From the NCBI GenBank assembly GCA_037178625.1, contig CM074131.1, positions 3,100,001 to 3,164,000 on the forward strand: a stretch of 64,000 bases of DNA. Reading direction: 5' to 3'. This DNA comes from Skeletonema tropicum (taxonomy: Eukaryota > Bacillariophyta > Thalassiosirophyceae > Thalassiosirales > Thalassiosiraceae). The notes beneath the pieces are model-generated. The model was not told the DNA's origin, did not search any database, and saw nothing but the letters and a program-made list of their open reading frames with translations. Shown here piece after piece: positions 1 to 8,988 of this stretch (positions are counted from its first letter, which is position 1; every line of letters starts with the position of its first letter). A program made the translations under genes and the position numbers.

Positions 1-103
1 AAAAAAATGGAGAATTTGTGACCATAAGGGGTTGGGCACCTCCCGGCCCCGTTATCGACACTTCACTGCGCTTGTTTCGACCCGGGGCCCCGAGGGCCGA
101 TAA
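1..103 (+). repeat. Terminal segment, copy B, of GGCCCCGAGGGCC-hairpin family
   Basis: This 103-bp segment is repeated base for base in inverted orientation at 1200-1302. It begins with seven A and ends with GGGGCCCCGAGGGCCGATAA, whose core GGCCC-CGA-GGGCC can fold into a 5-bp GC hairpin. It may extend left of the window. A diverged copy of the same terminal block lies at about 18620-18735, directly after a related coding end, so I read it as the 3' end of a mobile family rather than a simple MITE repeat. The exact identity of the two copies implies a recent event. Confidence 0.8.
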
Positions 104-1199
104 GGATGAATTTACGCTAAATAGTTCGTCGCTGGATAGAAATGACTTGAACAGTACGCTGTGCGTAACTGAATAGACATGACCTTTCTTTGAACAGCAC
201 GCTGTGCGCAACTGAATAGACTTGATCTTTCTTTAACCAGGACGTCGCTGCACATGTTGAATCAACAGGGACAAATAAAGGGACAAATAAACACGATTTG
301 CTTTCACAGCAATATAATTTTTATTAATTAGGGTAGGTGGTTCAATTGCACGTTCGACTTCGCCCAGTGGGGTATAATCGTCTCGTCATCCTGAGATACT
401 CGCTTGAGCAAGGCGTAGACTACCTCGGCAACACTGTGTAATAACCAACAATCCATCAAGGCTAAGCGGCTGCGACAATCACAATCTGTACAGAATGCGT
501 CGACAAACATGCTCTCAATAGCTCCAGCTACATGCACTATCATGCTGTAAAGATCAAAACTCTCCACACCTTCTCAGAGGTAGACAAGAGAGTGCGTATT
601 TTTCCAATTGTGACCAGCGTCTTATAAGGAATAAATACTTCTAAGTCTGCTAACTATATCCGCAAACTCTGTTGTTGTGAGGGTATCATCTCGCCTAACA
701 GCAGATGACTCTCGATATGTGAGGGTTGGATGAGAGAACACTTCTCCCCCCACACGTAATTCTAATCGTAGTCCATCGCTCAACAGCTGATGTCCTTGTT
801 TGGATTTAGATGACCGTAGTCTTTTTATTGGAATGAAATTCCTTATTGTGATGAGCTGTGCCACGGTGCATTCTCGCCATGGGCACTTCCTCTACATGAG
901 GAGAATCGAAATTCTTTTCTCACCTCCGATGCGCTTCTGTCAACGTCGAAACACACTTCTATCGCACGCCGTCACATCTCCATGGTAGCACGAAACGCCG
1001 AGCGTTCATCGCACATCCATGTGTTGACGAAATGGATCTTCTAGAAGCCAATCGATTTTGTTGTACTAGCTCACGGTTCACAAACCCACCAATGTGGATA
1101 TGCGCTGAATAATATTAATTTTTTTCTTCTCAAAGGTCGATCTTTCCCGACCGATGAAGGATTCTTTTGCTTTACACCCAGTAAACTGGATGGAAATAT
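104..1199. other. Spacer between inverted repeats, no gene recognised
   Basis: No open reading frame here resembles a known protein and all are under 81 codons. Positions 149-234 hold a 43-bp tandem duplication (unit starting GAACAG, ending TTTCTTT). Just after it a short unit GGGACAAATAAA is repeated near 268-290. The segment could be the interior of a 1.3-kb inverted-repeat element or host DNA caught between two facing element ends. Confidence 0.5.
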
Positions 1200-1302
1200 T
1201 TATCGGCCCTCGGGGCCCCGGGTCGAAACAAGCGCAGTGAAGTGTCGATAACGGGGCCGGGAGGTGCCCAACCCCTTATGGTCACAAATTCTCCATTTTT
1301 TT
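1200..1302 (-). repeat. Terminal segment, copy A, of GGCCCCGAGGGCC-hairpin family
   Basis: Exact inverted copy of 1-103. On the minus strand it follows the reading frame at 1365-1634 and the Pif1-type helicase fragment at 1666-2214, giving the order helicase, small reading frame, terminal block. The GC hairpin is at 1205-1219. The same order of small reading frame then terminal block is seen at 18229-18735 on the plus strand, which supports a common 3' element end. Confidence 0.75.
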
Positions 1303-1364
1303 CCAAACTTTTTTCTACAGGGATCTTGGTAGGAATCAGTATAGTAGCTATTTAGTGAGAAGGT

Positions 1365-1634
1365 TTACCTGGGGGACACGTAGAGGCTCTGTAGACCCAT
1401 ACCGCTGTAGAATTTGTACTTGTTCCTACGTAGAAAGCGAGAAGTACCTGGCTTAAATGCGCTTTTTACAGAAATTGATTGGCTATATCTGTCGAGGATA
1501 CCGTCATTCGCAGAAAGAAATGCAGGTATATTGTCATTATAGGTGACATGTTTCTTCATCACGAGAAATATTCTCCCTTTGTTGTATCTGTCAATTGAAA
1601 ATAATTTTGTCTTCAAGACAAATTTATTTTCCAT
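1365..1634 (-). CDS. Small TE-associated reading frame (89 codons), unknown function
   Basis: No function recognised. The last roughly 30 codons (GTSRFLRRN...LYVSPR) match the end of the reading frame at 18229-18579 (GTSCFLHRN...LYVSLK), and the nucleotide match continues past the stop into the terminal repeat. It is therefore part of a repeated family, not a host gene. It lies just downstream of the helicase fragment on the same strand and could be the degraded C-terminal tail of one larger element protein. The start codon is not reliable. Confidence 0.45.
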   Translation of the reverse strand: MENKFVLKTKLFSIDRYNKGRIFLVMKKHVTYNDNIPAFLSANDGILDRYSQSISVKSAFKPGTSRFLRRNKYKFYSGMGLQSLYVSPR

Positions 1635-1665
1635 GCAAGTTGTGAATATGGCATTGTATCGTCCA

Positions 1666-2214
1666 CTAGGAAAAATAATCCACTGCCTTTTGGTAAGTTG
1701 TTTTCGTCATTTCATCAAGCTTTCTTTTGTTGTATCTTGTCTTGGTTTCTTCTGCCTTGCCGTCAAGGTATTTGACCCATTTGTCCCGCTTCTTGAAGAG
1801 TTTGCAGAGTTGGCCATCTTGGTTCGTCTTGCAATTGTGTAACCGTTCTACAGACACGCTCGGCCCTGTCCAATAAATCGCACTATCCGTCGGGTGCATA
1901 ACATTTTTGGAACCAAGTGTTTTGCCCCTGCTGGTAGCAACGTATCCTGTCCCAAGGCACTGGCTTCTCTCCCAGAGCTCATCTGACGGATCTATCACCA
2001 TGCGATTCCATCGATCGTCCTTGCCGAACCCGGCCTCCATGCCCTGGCAGCGGTGTATTGTGATTGCGAATGCAATTTGCAGGGGCATGAACGTGGCAGT
2101 ACAGCATCCTTTGTTGCAGATGTGAGTGTAGGGTGGTATTGGCACGTGCTGAGTGGAGTGGTGGAGTGGAGTGATTACAAATTTGTGTAAAGAGGGATGA
2201 TTGATCAGTGCCAT
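1666..2214 (-). pseudogene. PIF1-type helicase, C-terminal fragment
   Basis: The frame contains PLQIAFAITIHRCQG, the motif V region of PIF1-like superfamily 1B helicases (usual form AxAxTIHKxQG), and about 60 residues later GYVATSRGKTLG, which corresponds to motif VI (YVALSR). The VPIPP segment before motif V is also typical. The ATP-binding motifs I-IV are absent from the neighbourhood, so this is a fragment. A lysine-rich tail follows. Such helicases occur as host PIF1 and in Helitron-like transposons. The adjoining repeated end with a hairpin favours a mobile origin, which is inference. A splice acceptor (ATATAG) precedes the ATG at 2214, so it may once have been an exon of a longer gene. 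Confidence 0.7.
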
Positions 2215-2252
2215 GCTATATTTCGAATTCAAGAATACATTTCTACATTCAC

Positions 2253-3921
2253 TCACCGTTGGATTCCCTTTTCCGACAGCTCTCCCAACATAGATCCAAT
2301 AGTTCCAGACGCTTTTGTGTTCTGTGGAATTTCTCCAACTCCAACTGGCCGAGCTGCATTGCCATTATTGCTACGAAATACACCAGCATCGTCTGCTTCC
2401 AAGGGGGCGTTATCAACATTACCAACACCCATATTGGTGCCATCATTATCACGTTCTCCTGACAGTCTAGCAACCGAAGTAGCATTACGACACGGATAAT
2501 CCTTCACGGTAGAACCAGAAGACTCATGAAACAGGCGGTCGAGACAGCTGCGCGGAAGTCTACTGGTAGACGGAGAATCATATAAATGATCGCGAATGGT
2601 TTGGCGGCCCACAAGACTGCGATCTTCTGAGCAGCGGCGATATGCGCGAACAGTAGCAGGTTGTTCCCCAGCATGATACAGCAACTCCGGAAGATTAGTT
2701 GGGTCAACTGCTGACTCCTCATCAGAAGGAGTAGACGCTGGTATGTCCGTTTCAGACGGATGATGAGTATTCACTGGAGTTGCGGCACTACCATTGCTCT
2801 CTTTAGGGCACTGCTGTTCGATGTCATAATTTTTTGATGATTGCTTTAACTTTAACAAAGAACTCGCCTGCTCGACAACGTCATAATCATTATTATTATC
2901 GCATGATCTCCATGATTTGCATGATGCATCAAATGCTTCTGCCTGCTCAAAGTTAGTGCATCTAACATGAGCGGGAGAGATGCAATCGCCTTGCTTTGTC
3001 TGCAGAAGAGGTATATCATGCTCGTTCTTGTTGTTGTCGACAACATCTTTTTTGTTGCCCGCTGTCACACCGCCATTGCTGAAGTAAATGAAAATAGGGA
3101 TAAGTAAGGATAAGTGATTAGTTTTTGACATGACGACATTCATATGGGAGAAACAATACCAGTTCAAGTTTAAAATAAATTTGCATACATCACAATTTTA
3201 TTTTTGGCATGAACTCTATGGAAGGTTAATACCACACAGCAAAAAGCGACTTAAATGTAGATGAATGAGCGATCCTTTCTATGTTCGTACGATCACTCTA
3301 CGTAATGTTTTACGCAGTGTTAAGCGTTTCGCTTATACATGAAATTCTGAATCACATAAGACGCTTCTTCCAATTTCAGCTCATCTTAACAATACACTTT
3401 CGGACTTACCCATTAGACAATATGCTGGAACACTCTGGAGCAGCCAACGACTGCAAGTTATGACTGTTATTTACACAACGGCCATAATTCATTATTCCAG
3501 CTTTGCTTTCTGCATCCGATTTGTAGAACTGAGCCGAGCTTGAACCGTTACAGGTAACGTTGCGATTGGAAATGACATTGTAAGCGATAGATAATTGTTC
3601 CTGTCTGGTGCGATATAGATCCATTACGCATCCTAGCTCAGACAATACATGTTTTAGTTCACGCATATTGCAAGAGGAAAGAACAAGCCTCAGAAGAGTA
3701 TGTGGATCAGTAGAGTGTTCGAAGCATGGATTGCGCGATGATTGTAATTCTACTATTTCGCGGATGATATGATCGCCTACACGCACTTTCGGCCATTGGA
3801 CTTTGTAAATTATTTGACGAATAGACAGAAATGAGCATCTAACACCCTTCCGAGCGCTCTTGCTGTTCACGTCGGAAGAGGATGGTTGCTGTTGCTGCGC
3901 TTTCTCTCTTGAAGTGTGCAT
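2253..3921 (-). CDS. Two-exon gene of unknown function (about 445 aa)
   Basis: Exon 1 is 3410-3921 and exon 2 is 2253-3078. The donor GG|GTAAGT and the acceptor TTACTTCAG|CAATGG keep the reading frame exactly (phase 2) across a 331-bp intron, which is good evidence for a real gene. The product has no signal peptide or membrane segment. The N-terminal half is mixed helical with several Cys and a Q-run. The C-terminal half is Asn/Asp/Ser-rich and probably disordered. I recognise no family. A second donor-like CG|GTGAGT overlaps the stop codon at 2253, so the transcript might splice onward into the helicase fragment at 1666-2214. The intron would be only about 41 bp, so I do not assert this. Element ends nearby make a TE origin possible. 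Confidence 0.55.
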
Positions 3922-5189
3922 ATTTTATACGGTCAATTTTGTTCGTGGTTTGGTTATGCCGGTCCGTAATGGTCACATATTTAAGATATTGATTTGCGTG
4001 CGAGGAATGTCATACGCAAGCCACTCATTATTATTTATGCACTCTTCTAATTGCATGTGGTGTTCCGTAGCATGATAGTCGATGAGTGGCTGCGCGGAAA
4101 AGTCACGGATGGCGACATGTTCTTCCTGCCAGCAGAGAAGCTGACACGTTGAAGTTAGGAGAGGAACAAGTGACGTCATATATTTGAGAATATGTAAAAC
4201 GCGATCGGTATAAAGTACTGTCAAACGCGATCGGTAAATTATTTCGTCAAAAAGCCAACTCGGTTTTTGCATGATCGATGATCGTGCAGAAAAAGAGAAA
4301 AAGATGCCACCACAATGGCCTACAATGGCACCCCTAGTATGGCCGCCTATCTCAGTCCATGAGTATATTTCATAAGGTATCGATGGCCCATCCCTTAAAC
4401 GACATTATGGCGATTTTTTCGCAGCAGTGTGGCGTTTCGGCTGCTGTAGGGGTGGAGATAATATCATTGCAATCCACTTCATTGAGATTTGAAATGAAAA
4501 CAACCACCTTCCCTGCACCCATCGAAGATGATAAACATCTATAGGCACTACCCCTCCGCTACCCATCGCCGATGATAATATGAAGTGAGATTCTGGTTGC
4601 TCGGAATGACCATTAAAGCCCCCCCACACCTCCAAAATACCAAGGACACAAGATGTGCACAAAATTGCATAAATAATTTGACACTCTAACACAACAATAA
4701 GCCTGTAGACGGCGGATCGAGCGGCTCTAAAGACCGCAACTCATCAACATTATTATATATAAGAAGTGTCGGCTATTTATTGTCCATAATATTGCAATAG
4801 GCTGGATAAAAATAGCAACATCATAGACAGAAATGACATTTATGTAGCATGTATTAGTCATTTATTTATGCGGTGTAGACAGTTGTAATAATAAAACCCT
4901 GCGGCTGAATAGTTGCAAAGGGTGTTGTCTGCGATATAGTTCACTGGATATTACTATTGGTAGGGTTTGTGCAACGTGGTGGCTATGAGAGTAGCGGCTA
5001 TGATGTTAGATACTGACTGTCGAACGAAAAAACATGCATGCATGCAGTTGTGCTCGGAAAGCGCGCTGCACTTTTTTGTTAGCTGCTATCAAAATCTTAT
5101 GCATCTACGATGCAATTTTGCTTGGAACGGCTCTAAGTAAGTAAGTGAGTATGTACTATAAAACGTTTCTGTTATAAGAATGTTATTAA
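3922..5189. other. Intergenic stretch, no gene recognised
   Basis: Short open frames only, none convincing. Seen here: a 14-bp direct repeat AAACGCGATCGGTA at about 4196 and 4223 just upstream of the gene start at 3921, and an alternating CATGCATGCATGCA palindrome near 5034. Confidence 0.5.
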
Positions 5190-5340
5190 ACAAGCATTGC
5201 AGAGCAACTTTATAGACGGATACATTGCAAAAAAAAATCCAACACGAAATCCACAGAATAATTTTGTCATCATGACACATTTATGTTACAACAACAAGCA
5301 TTGCAGAGCAAATTTATAGACGGGTACATTGCACAAAAAA
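5190..5340. repeat. Two direct repeats flanked by A-runs
   Basis: ACAAGCATTGCAGAGCAA...GCA followed by an A-run occurs at 5190-5238 and again at 5294-5340 with only a few mismatches (104-bp period). The core ATTGCAGAGCAACTTTATAG (5196-5215) occurs exactly in reverse at 17757-17776, outside a second shared block, so these may be degenerate outer ends of a larger inverted-repeat structure. Confidence 0.6.
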
Positions 5341-5343
5341 AAA

Positions 5344-5363
5344 ACAGGCCCCGAGGGCCCGCG
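5344..5363 (+). repeat. 20-bp inverted-repeat partner (left)
   Basis: ACAGGCCCCGAGGGCCCGCG is found in exact reverse complement at 17664-17683. It contains the same GGCCCCGAGGGCC core as the family ends at 84-98, 1205-1219 and about 18719-18733. A 20-bp exact match of GC-rich hairpin sequence at both sides of the nested retroelement region is unlikely by chance. Confidence 0.65.
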
Positions 5364-5682
5364 CCGCACTACACACCATACACAACATGCAGTCACAAAT
5401 CGCCGCGCGCACCATTTCATAAATAATGTCACAAGCAAATAGGACCGGTATTGATTGTGCAACTAGAGCCAGAAGAGACCACTAGGAACACGGATATCAT
5501 GGTGACTAAGCTTAAGAGCTAAAGAAGAAGAGTGGGCTATTCCCAAAGGTGATGAAGGAGCACCAACGTGCGACGCCATCTTGTGTGAGAGGATCAATCA
5601 CGGGTTCTTACCGTGGTTGCTACTTGACACGTGTGAACAGGAAGAATGACTGTCGTAACGGTATTGGAATACCGGAAGAGAG
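5364..5682. other. Degraded continuation of Gypsy-like pol, no open frame
   Basis: No open frame of note. On the minus strand this is where the rest of the reverse transcriptase should follow after the stop at 5683. Short patches look like scrambled RT-like text, but no clear motif survives. Confidence 0.4.
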
Positions 5683-6633
5683 TCATATCCTGTGACAACC
5701 AATGTCTATGAGTCTTTTTAGTTCTTTCTTGATTGTATCTCTGTGAATTCGAGGAACGGGAAAGGCCCGACCTCGGAATGGCTTTGCCCCTGGCTTCAGC
5801 TCAAAATTCACGAATTCTTTGTCCCATGTACCCAATTTGCCTTCAAACATTGACTCATGGCGCGTCAATACTTTGAGGAGAGCTTCTTTCTGGCTATTGG
5901 TGAGGTTTGGGCAGTTTTCTTCGACCACTTTAGGCAGGTCTGCCTTTTCGTACTTGGCGTCTAATATCTTGACGACTCTTTCTGTTGCCTGTTTGGTTGA
6001 GGATGGTTCCATTGCCTCATTGTAGGTGTTGAAAAGATCGCGTCTAGATTGTAGCTCTTCGTTCGACTTCATTGGTGTCTGGATTCCATCGAGTGTTAAT
6101 ACTCGGTTTTCGAAATCCAAGAGTGCATTCCAACGGGCCAACGTCTCTATCCCTACAATGAGGTCGTACGTTGGGTTATCATTTACAGAAACAATCTTTA
6201 CATCTGCTTTGCAGGAAAAAATCTTGCTCTGAGAGAGCTCGGGAAAGAGTAAGTCCATTTTGGCAACGTCGTTGGTGATGAAGTCTCCATTGGAGGTTGT
6301 CCATCGTGACGGTTGGCTCTTTCGTACCGCTTCAAATTTAAGGAATTCAGAGCGGGTGAGGAAGGCTATGTCTCCATCACTACCGGTGTCCAGTAAGATT
6401 CGAACGGGCCAAGTCCTCTTGTTAAGTCTCCTTTTAAATACGGGGCTGCCTAAGACGACGGTCTTGAGGCCCATCCCTTTCCTTACAGTAGCTTTAAGAG
6501 TAGCGTGATGAGCTTTCCTACCACTGTAGTCAATGTTACAAGCGCCGTTTATCGGCTCACAATCATGGATATGCTTAAAGAGTTTTCTAGGTTTAAGTTC
6601 TTCTAGTTGCTCATATTCGGATTCAGTTTGCAT
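5683..6633 (-). pseudogene. Ty3/Gypsy-like pol fragment: retropepsin plus start of RT
   Basis: About 316 codons. Residues near 80-90 read ILLDTGSDGD, the aspartic protease active-site form D-T/S-G of retroviral-type proteases. The end reads RAFPVPRIHRDTIKKELKRL, the start of a Gypsy-type reverse transcriptase (Y/F-PxP...ExxRLxxxG). The RT catalytic core, RNase H and integrase are missing: the frame stops at 5683 and nothing recognisable follows. It lies 27 bp downstream of the gag-like frame on the same strand, the normal gag-pol order. I call it a truncated LTR retrotransposon. Loss of most of pol makes it non-autonomous. Confidence 0.82.
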
Positions 6634-6660
6634 GATTGTGTTGGCGCTGCGCCAATCATC

Positions 6661-8259
6661 CTATTCGCTGTCGGAATCTTCTTCTCCTTCGCTGTAGCTC
6701 ATGCTACGCTTCTTCTTCTTGGCACTACCCTTCTGAAGGGCATGCACTGACTTTCTCAATTTCTTGTTATCGGCTTTCATGCTGGCTAGCATTTCTACTA
6801 CTTCCTTGTTGCTGTAGTTGTCACGACCGCGCTGACGTTTCAAGCTGCCATCTTCATTGTACTTTTGACAGTCAGCGGTATTGTGGTTGTGATGAGCGCC
6901 TCCAAACTTCTTGCAAAGTTTGCAATGTTTCGTTTCGCTGTCCGCTTGGTTTTGGTTGCCTTGACCATTCTTACGGTTTCCACGTTGGTTGTTGCGGTTA
7001 CTGGAATTCTTACCAGCACCACCACCTCCTCCTCCCCCCCCCTGGGGTTGAGAAGCTTTCTGCTCGGTGCGCACTTGATTGACAAGGGGCTGAAGTTCAT
7101 TTGCCAAAAGTTTGACGTCAAAACGTACAGTGTTGTTTGCATTATGCGATTTGAACAGAGTCTGCACCTTTTTGGGCATGCAGTCGACCAGGATGTCACA
7201 TAACTCCTTCTGGGTGAAAGGCTTGTTCCCCCATGGGACCTGATCGTTATTGATATACATTGGATTATCCTTTGTGCTCGGCAACAAGGGAATGTTACGA
7301 TTAATATCTTCCAGGAAGCCCACAAAGTCCTTCACTGGGATTTCGCCGTTGGGAGGAAAGAGAGCATGATTAGTCATCTTTTTCTTTTGGATTTCGGCAC
7401 GGCCGTAACCCCCCTGATGCACAGCATGGCTGCGAATGGCGTTCATGATGCCCTCAAAGGAAAGTCCCCGAGGAGCGTCAATCTGCTCTTGTTTTACTTC
7501 TTGCATTTCGTAGCGGAACTTGACGTCTGGATCGTTGAAGGTGATGTCGTCGACCCTGTCATCATACATCTCGATGCGACCTACTGGTTCGTCTTTGGTA
7601 TTGTCCCACTGGAAAGCTACCTTTTTCAATTCATATGATGTAGTTTCATGCGTTGTAGGTTTAAGTAGGGTAGTTTCCACCGTGTCGGTGAAGGTTCCAT
7701 GGAGATCCCCGATGAAGTTGATGTACATTGTGCGCATCTTTTCTACCCTGTCAGTAATACTGTCCTTGGTGCTTTCTAGCGCCTCGGATTGTTGTTTGAC
7801 TTCTTTTTTTGTTTTCTTGATGTCCTCTTCGGAACCACCAAACCTTTTGAGATTTTCGAGCTTGGCTCTTTGTTTGTTGTAGTTTTGTTGATGCGCGTCC
7901 CTGACGCTGACCAAATCTTCAAGCTGCGCAATGAGCTTGGTATCATAATAGGCGTTGATGCATTCTGCTTGTTTTTGGATGAAGTCGTCGTAGGCTCTGC
8001 TGACGAGCGAGCTGACTTGTTTTTTTACACCTCCTATTTTGATTTCGAACCGGTTGCCGGCAGTCGATGGGCGAGCTTTCTTTGGGTCCCTGGAGAAACT
8101 GAACGTTACACGTTCTTCGTTCAGGAACCAGCCGCGTTCAATTTTAACTTTTGGATTTGCAGTCTTATGCTGATTGATTTGAGAGTACGTGTTCGCCGTG
8201 AACCGATCTCCTACCATCCAATTATTGCTGTCGTTGACTACTCTGAGTAATCTCGACAT
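6661..8259 (-). CDS. LTR-retrotransposon gag-like protein with zinc knuckle (532 aa)
   Basis: Intact 532-codon frame. The middle third (about residues 90-190) is charged and likely coiled-coil. Around residue 410 there is a Gly/Asn/Arg-rich linker with a run of nine Gly. Near residue 440 there is a Cys-Cys-His-Cys zinc knuckle of extended spacing (CKLC then H...H-N-T-A-D-C), expected for RNA packaging in a gag polyprotein. The tail is Lys-rich then acidic. A second, diverged relative is at 15828-16964 (compare the QVPWGNKPFTQKELCDILVDCMPKKV region with NVPYNEVELCKIVLASMPREV). Followed at once by the protease/RT fragment on the same strand. Confidence 0.8.
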   Translation of the reverse strand: MSRLLRVVNDSNNWMVGDRFTANTYSQINQHKTANPKVKIERGWFLNEERVTFSFSRDPKKARPSTAGNRFEIKIGGVKKQVSSLVSRAYDDFIQKQAECINAYYDTKLIAQLEDLVSVRDAHQQNYNKQRAKLENLKRFGGSEEDIKKTKKEVKQQSEALESTKDSITDRVEKMRTMYINFIGDLHGTFTDTVETTLLKPTTHETTSYELKKVAFQWDNTKDEPVGRIEMYDDRVDDITFNDPDVKFRYEMQEVKQEQIDAPRGLSFEGIMNAIRSHAVHQGGYGRAEIQKKKMTNHALFPPNGEIPVKDFVGFLEDINRNIPLLPSTKDNPMYINNDQVPWGNKPFTQKELCDILVDCMPKKVQTLFKSHNANNTVRFDVKLLANELQPLVNQVRTEQKASQPQGGGGGGGGAGKNSSNRNNQRGNRKNGQGNQNQADSETKHCKLCKKFGGAHHNHNTADCQKYNEDGSLKRQRGRDNYSNKEVVEMLASMKADNKKLRKSVHALQKGSAKKKKRSMSYSEGEEDSDSE

Positions 8260-8577
8260 CGTCTTCTCTTTATTTTAGAGGAATCTGCTACTTTCACTGC
8301 CTGTTCCTTGGGAACAGGATCGAGTAATAATATTATTAGTGTCAGCGGCGGTAGCTGATACGGTGAGTTGAATGAATAATTTGGTGTTATGTAAATTATG
8401 CTAGTCTGCGTTAAGAGTGATCGATGCAGCTTCCGGAAGAAGATGGCTGAAGGAAGACACGTCATCGATTGATAACGGTGACGTACTGAGATCCTGTGGC
8501 TCTCGTACGTTATCTGTTACTTAACGTGGAAGGAAAGACAGACAATGACTTAGCGAGTCATTGGCGAGCTGGACCGT
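8260..8577. other. Probable 5' LTR/leader of the minus-strand element
   Basis: No gene. On the minus strand this is the leader of the gag frame. A palindrome CCTGTTCCTTGGGAACAGG lies near 8300-8318. The second LTR is missing, so LTR limits cannot be set. The plus-strand R2-like element begins somewhere in 8500-8580. Confidence 0.35.
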
Positions 8578-8988
8578 GTGCTAGGCTACTACAGGAAAAG
8601 GGATTGGTATCTGGCTAATGTAGCCAGTGCCTTTGACACCGACTACTTCCGCCAACTCCCTGAAAGCGGACTCAGCCGTTTCTCCATTGCCAAATGTCCT
8701 AGTTGCCAAGCCCTCCTCCAACCAGCCGACCTAGAAACCCATCTCAAAAACTGCAAACAACATCTTCTTTCCCAACAAGCCACCGCTTCAGCCAACAACC
8801 CCACAGCCAACCAACCATCTACCACCTCCCCTGAAAAAGCATCTGACATCGACATCATCCTCTATCGATCGATTTGCCCTCCCGCTCACCTAGCCGATTT
8901 GGAAGCCCTCATCCCTTCTGCTTCCAAAGTAGAACTCACTTCAGCCATCAGAAAGTGGGTAAATGCCACCCAAAACAGTCATCCCTAA
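8578..8988 (+). CDS. R2-like element, upstream frame with C2HC zinc finger (ORF1-like)
   Basis: About 136 codons. Residues 40-60 contain CPSCQALLQPADLETHLKNC, a C2H-C zinc finger. The rest is Ser/Thr/Pro/Gln-rich. It overlaps the RT frame (start 8963) by 26 bp in a different frame. Either the element has two frames with ribosomal frameshift or restart, or one zinc-finger-rich protein has been split by an indel. The true start is not an ATG in the visible frame, so the 5' end is uncertain or truncated. Confidence 0.6.
   Translation: MLGYYRKRDWYLANVASAFDTDYFRQLPESGLSRFSIAKCPSCQALLQPADLETHLKNCKQHLLSQQATASANNPTANQPSTTSPEKASDIDIILYRSICPPAHLADLEALIPSASKVELTSAIRKWVNATQNSHP

Noticed and set aside
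1666..3921. One three-exon helicase gene
   Set aside because: A donor overlaps the stop at 2253 and an acceptor lies at 2215, but the intron would be about 41 bp and no ATPase motifs I-IV occur in the upstream exons.
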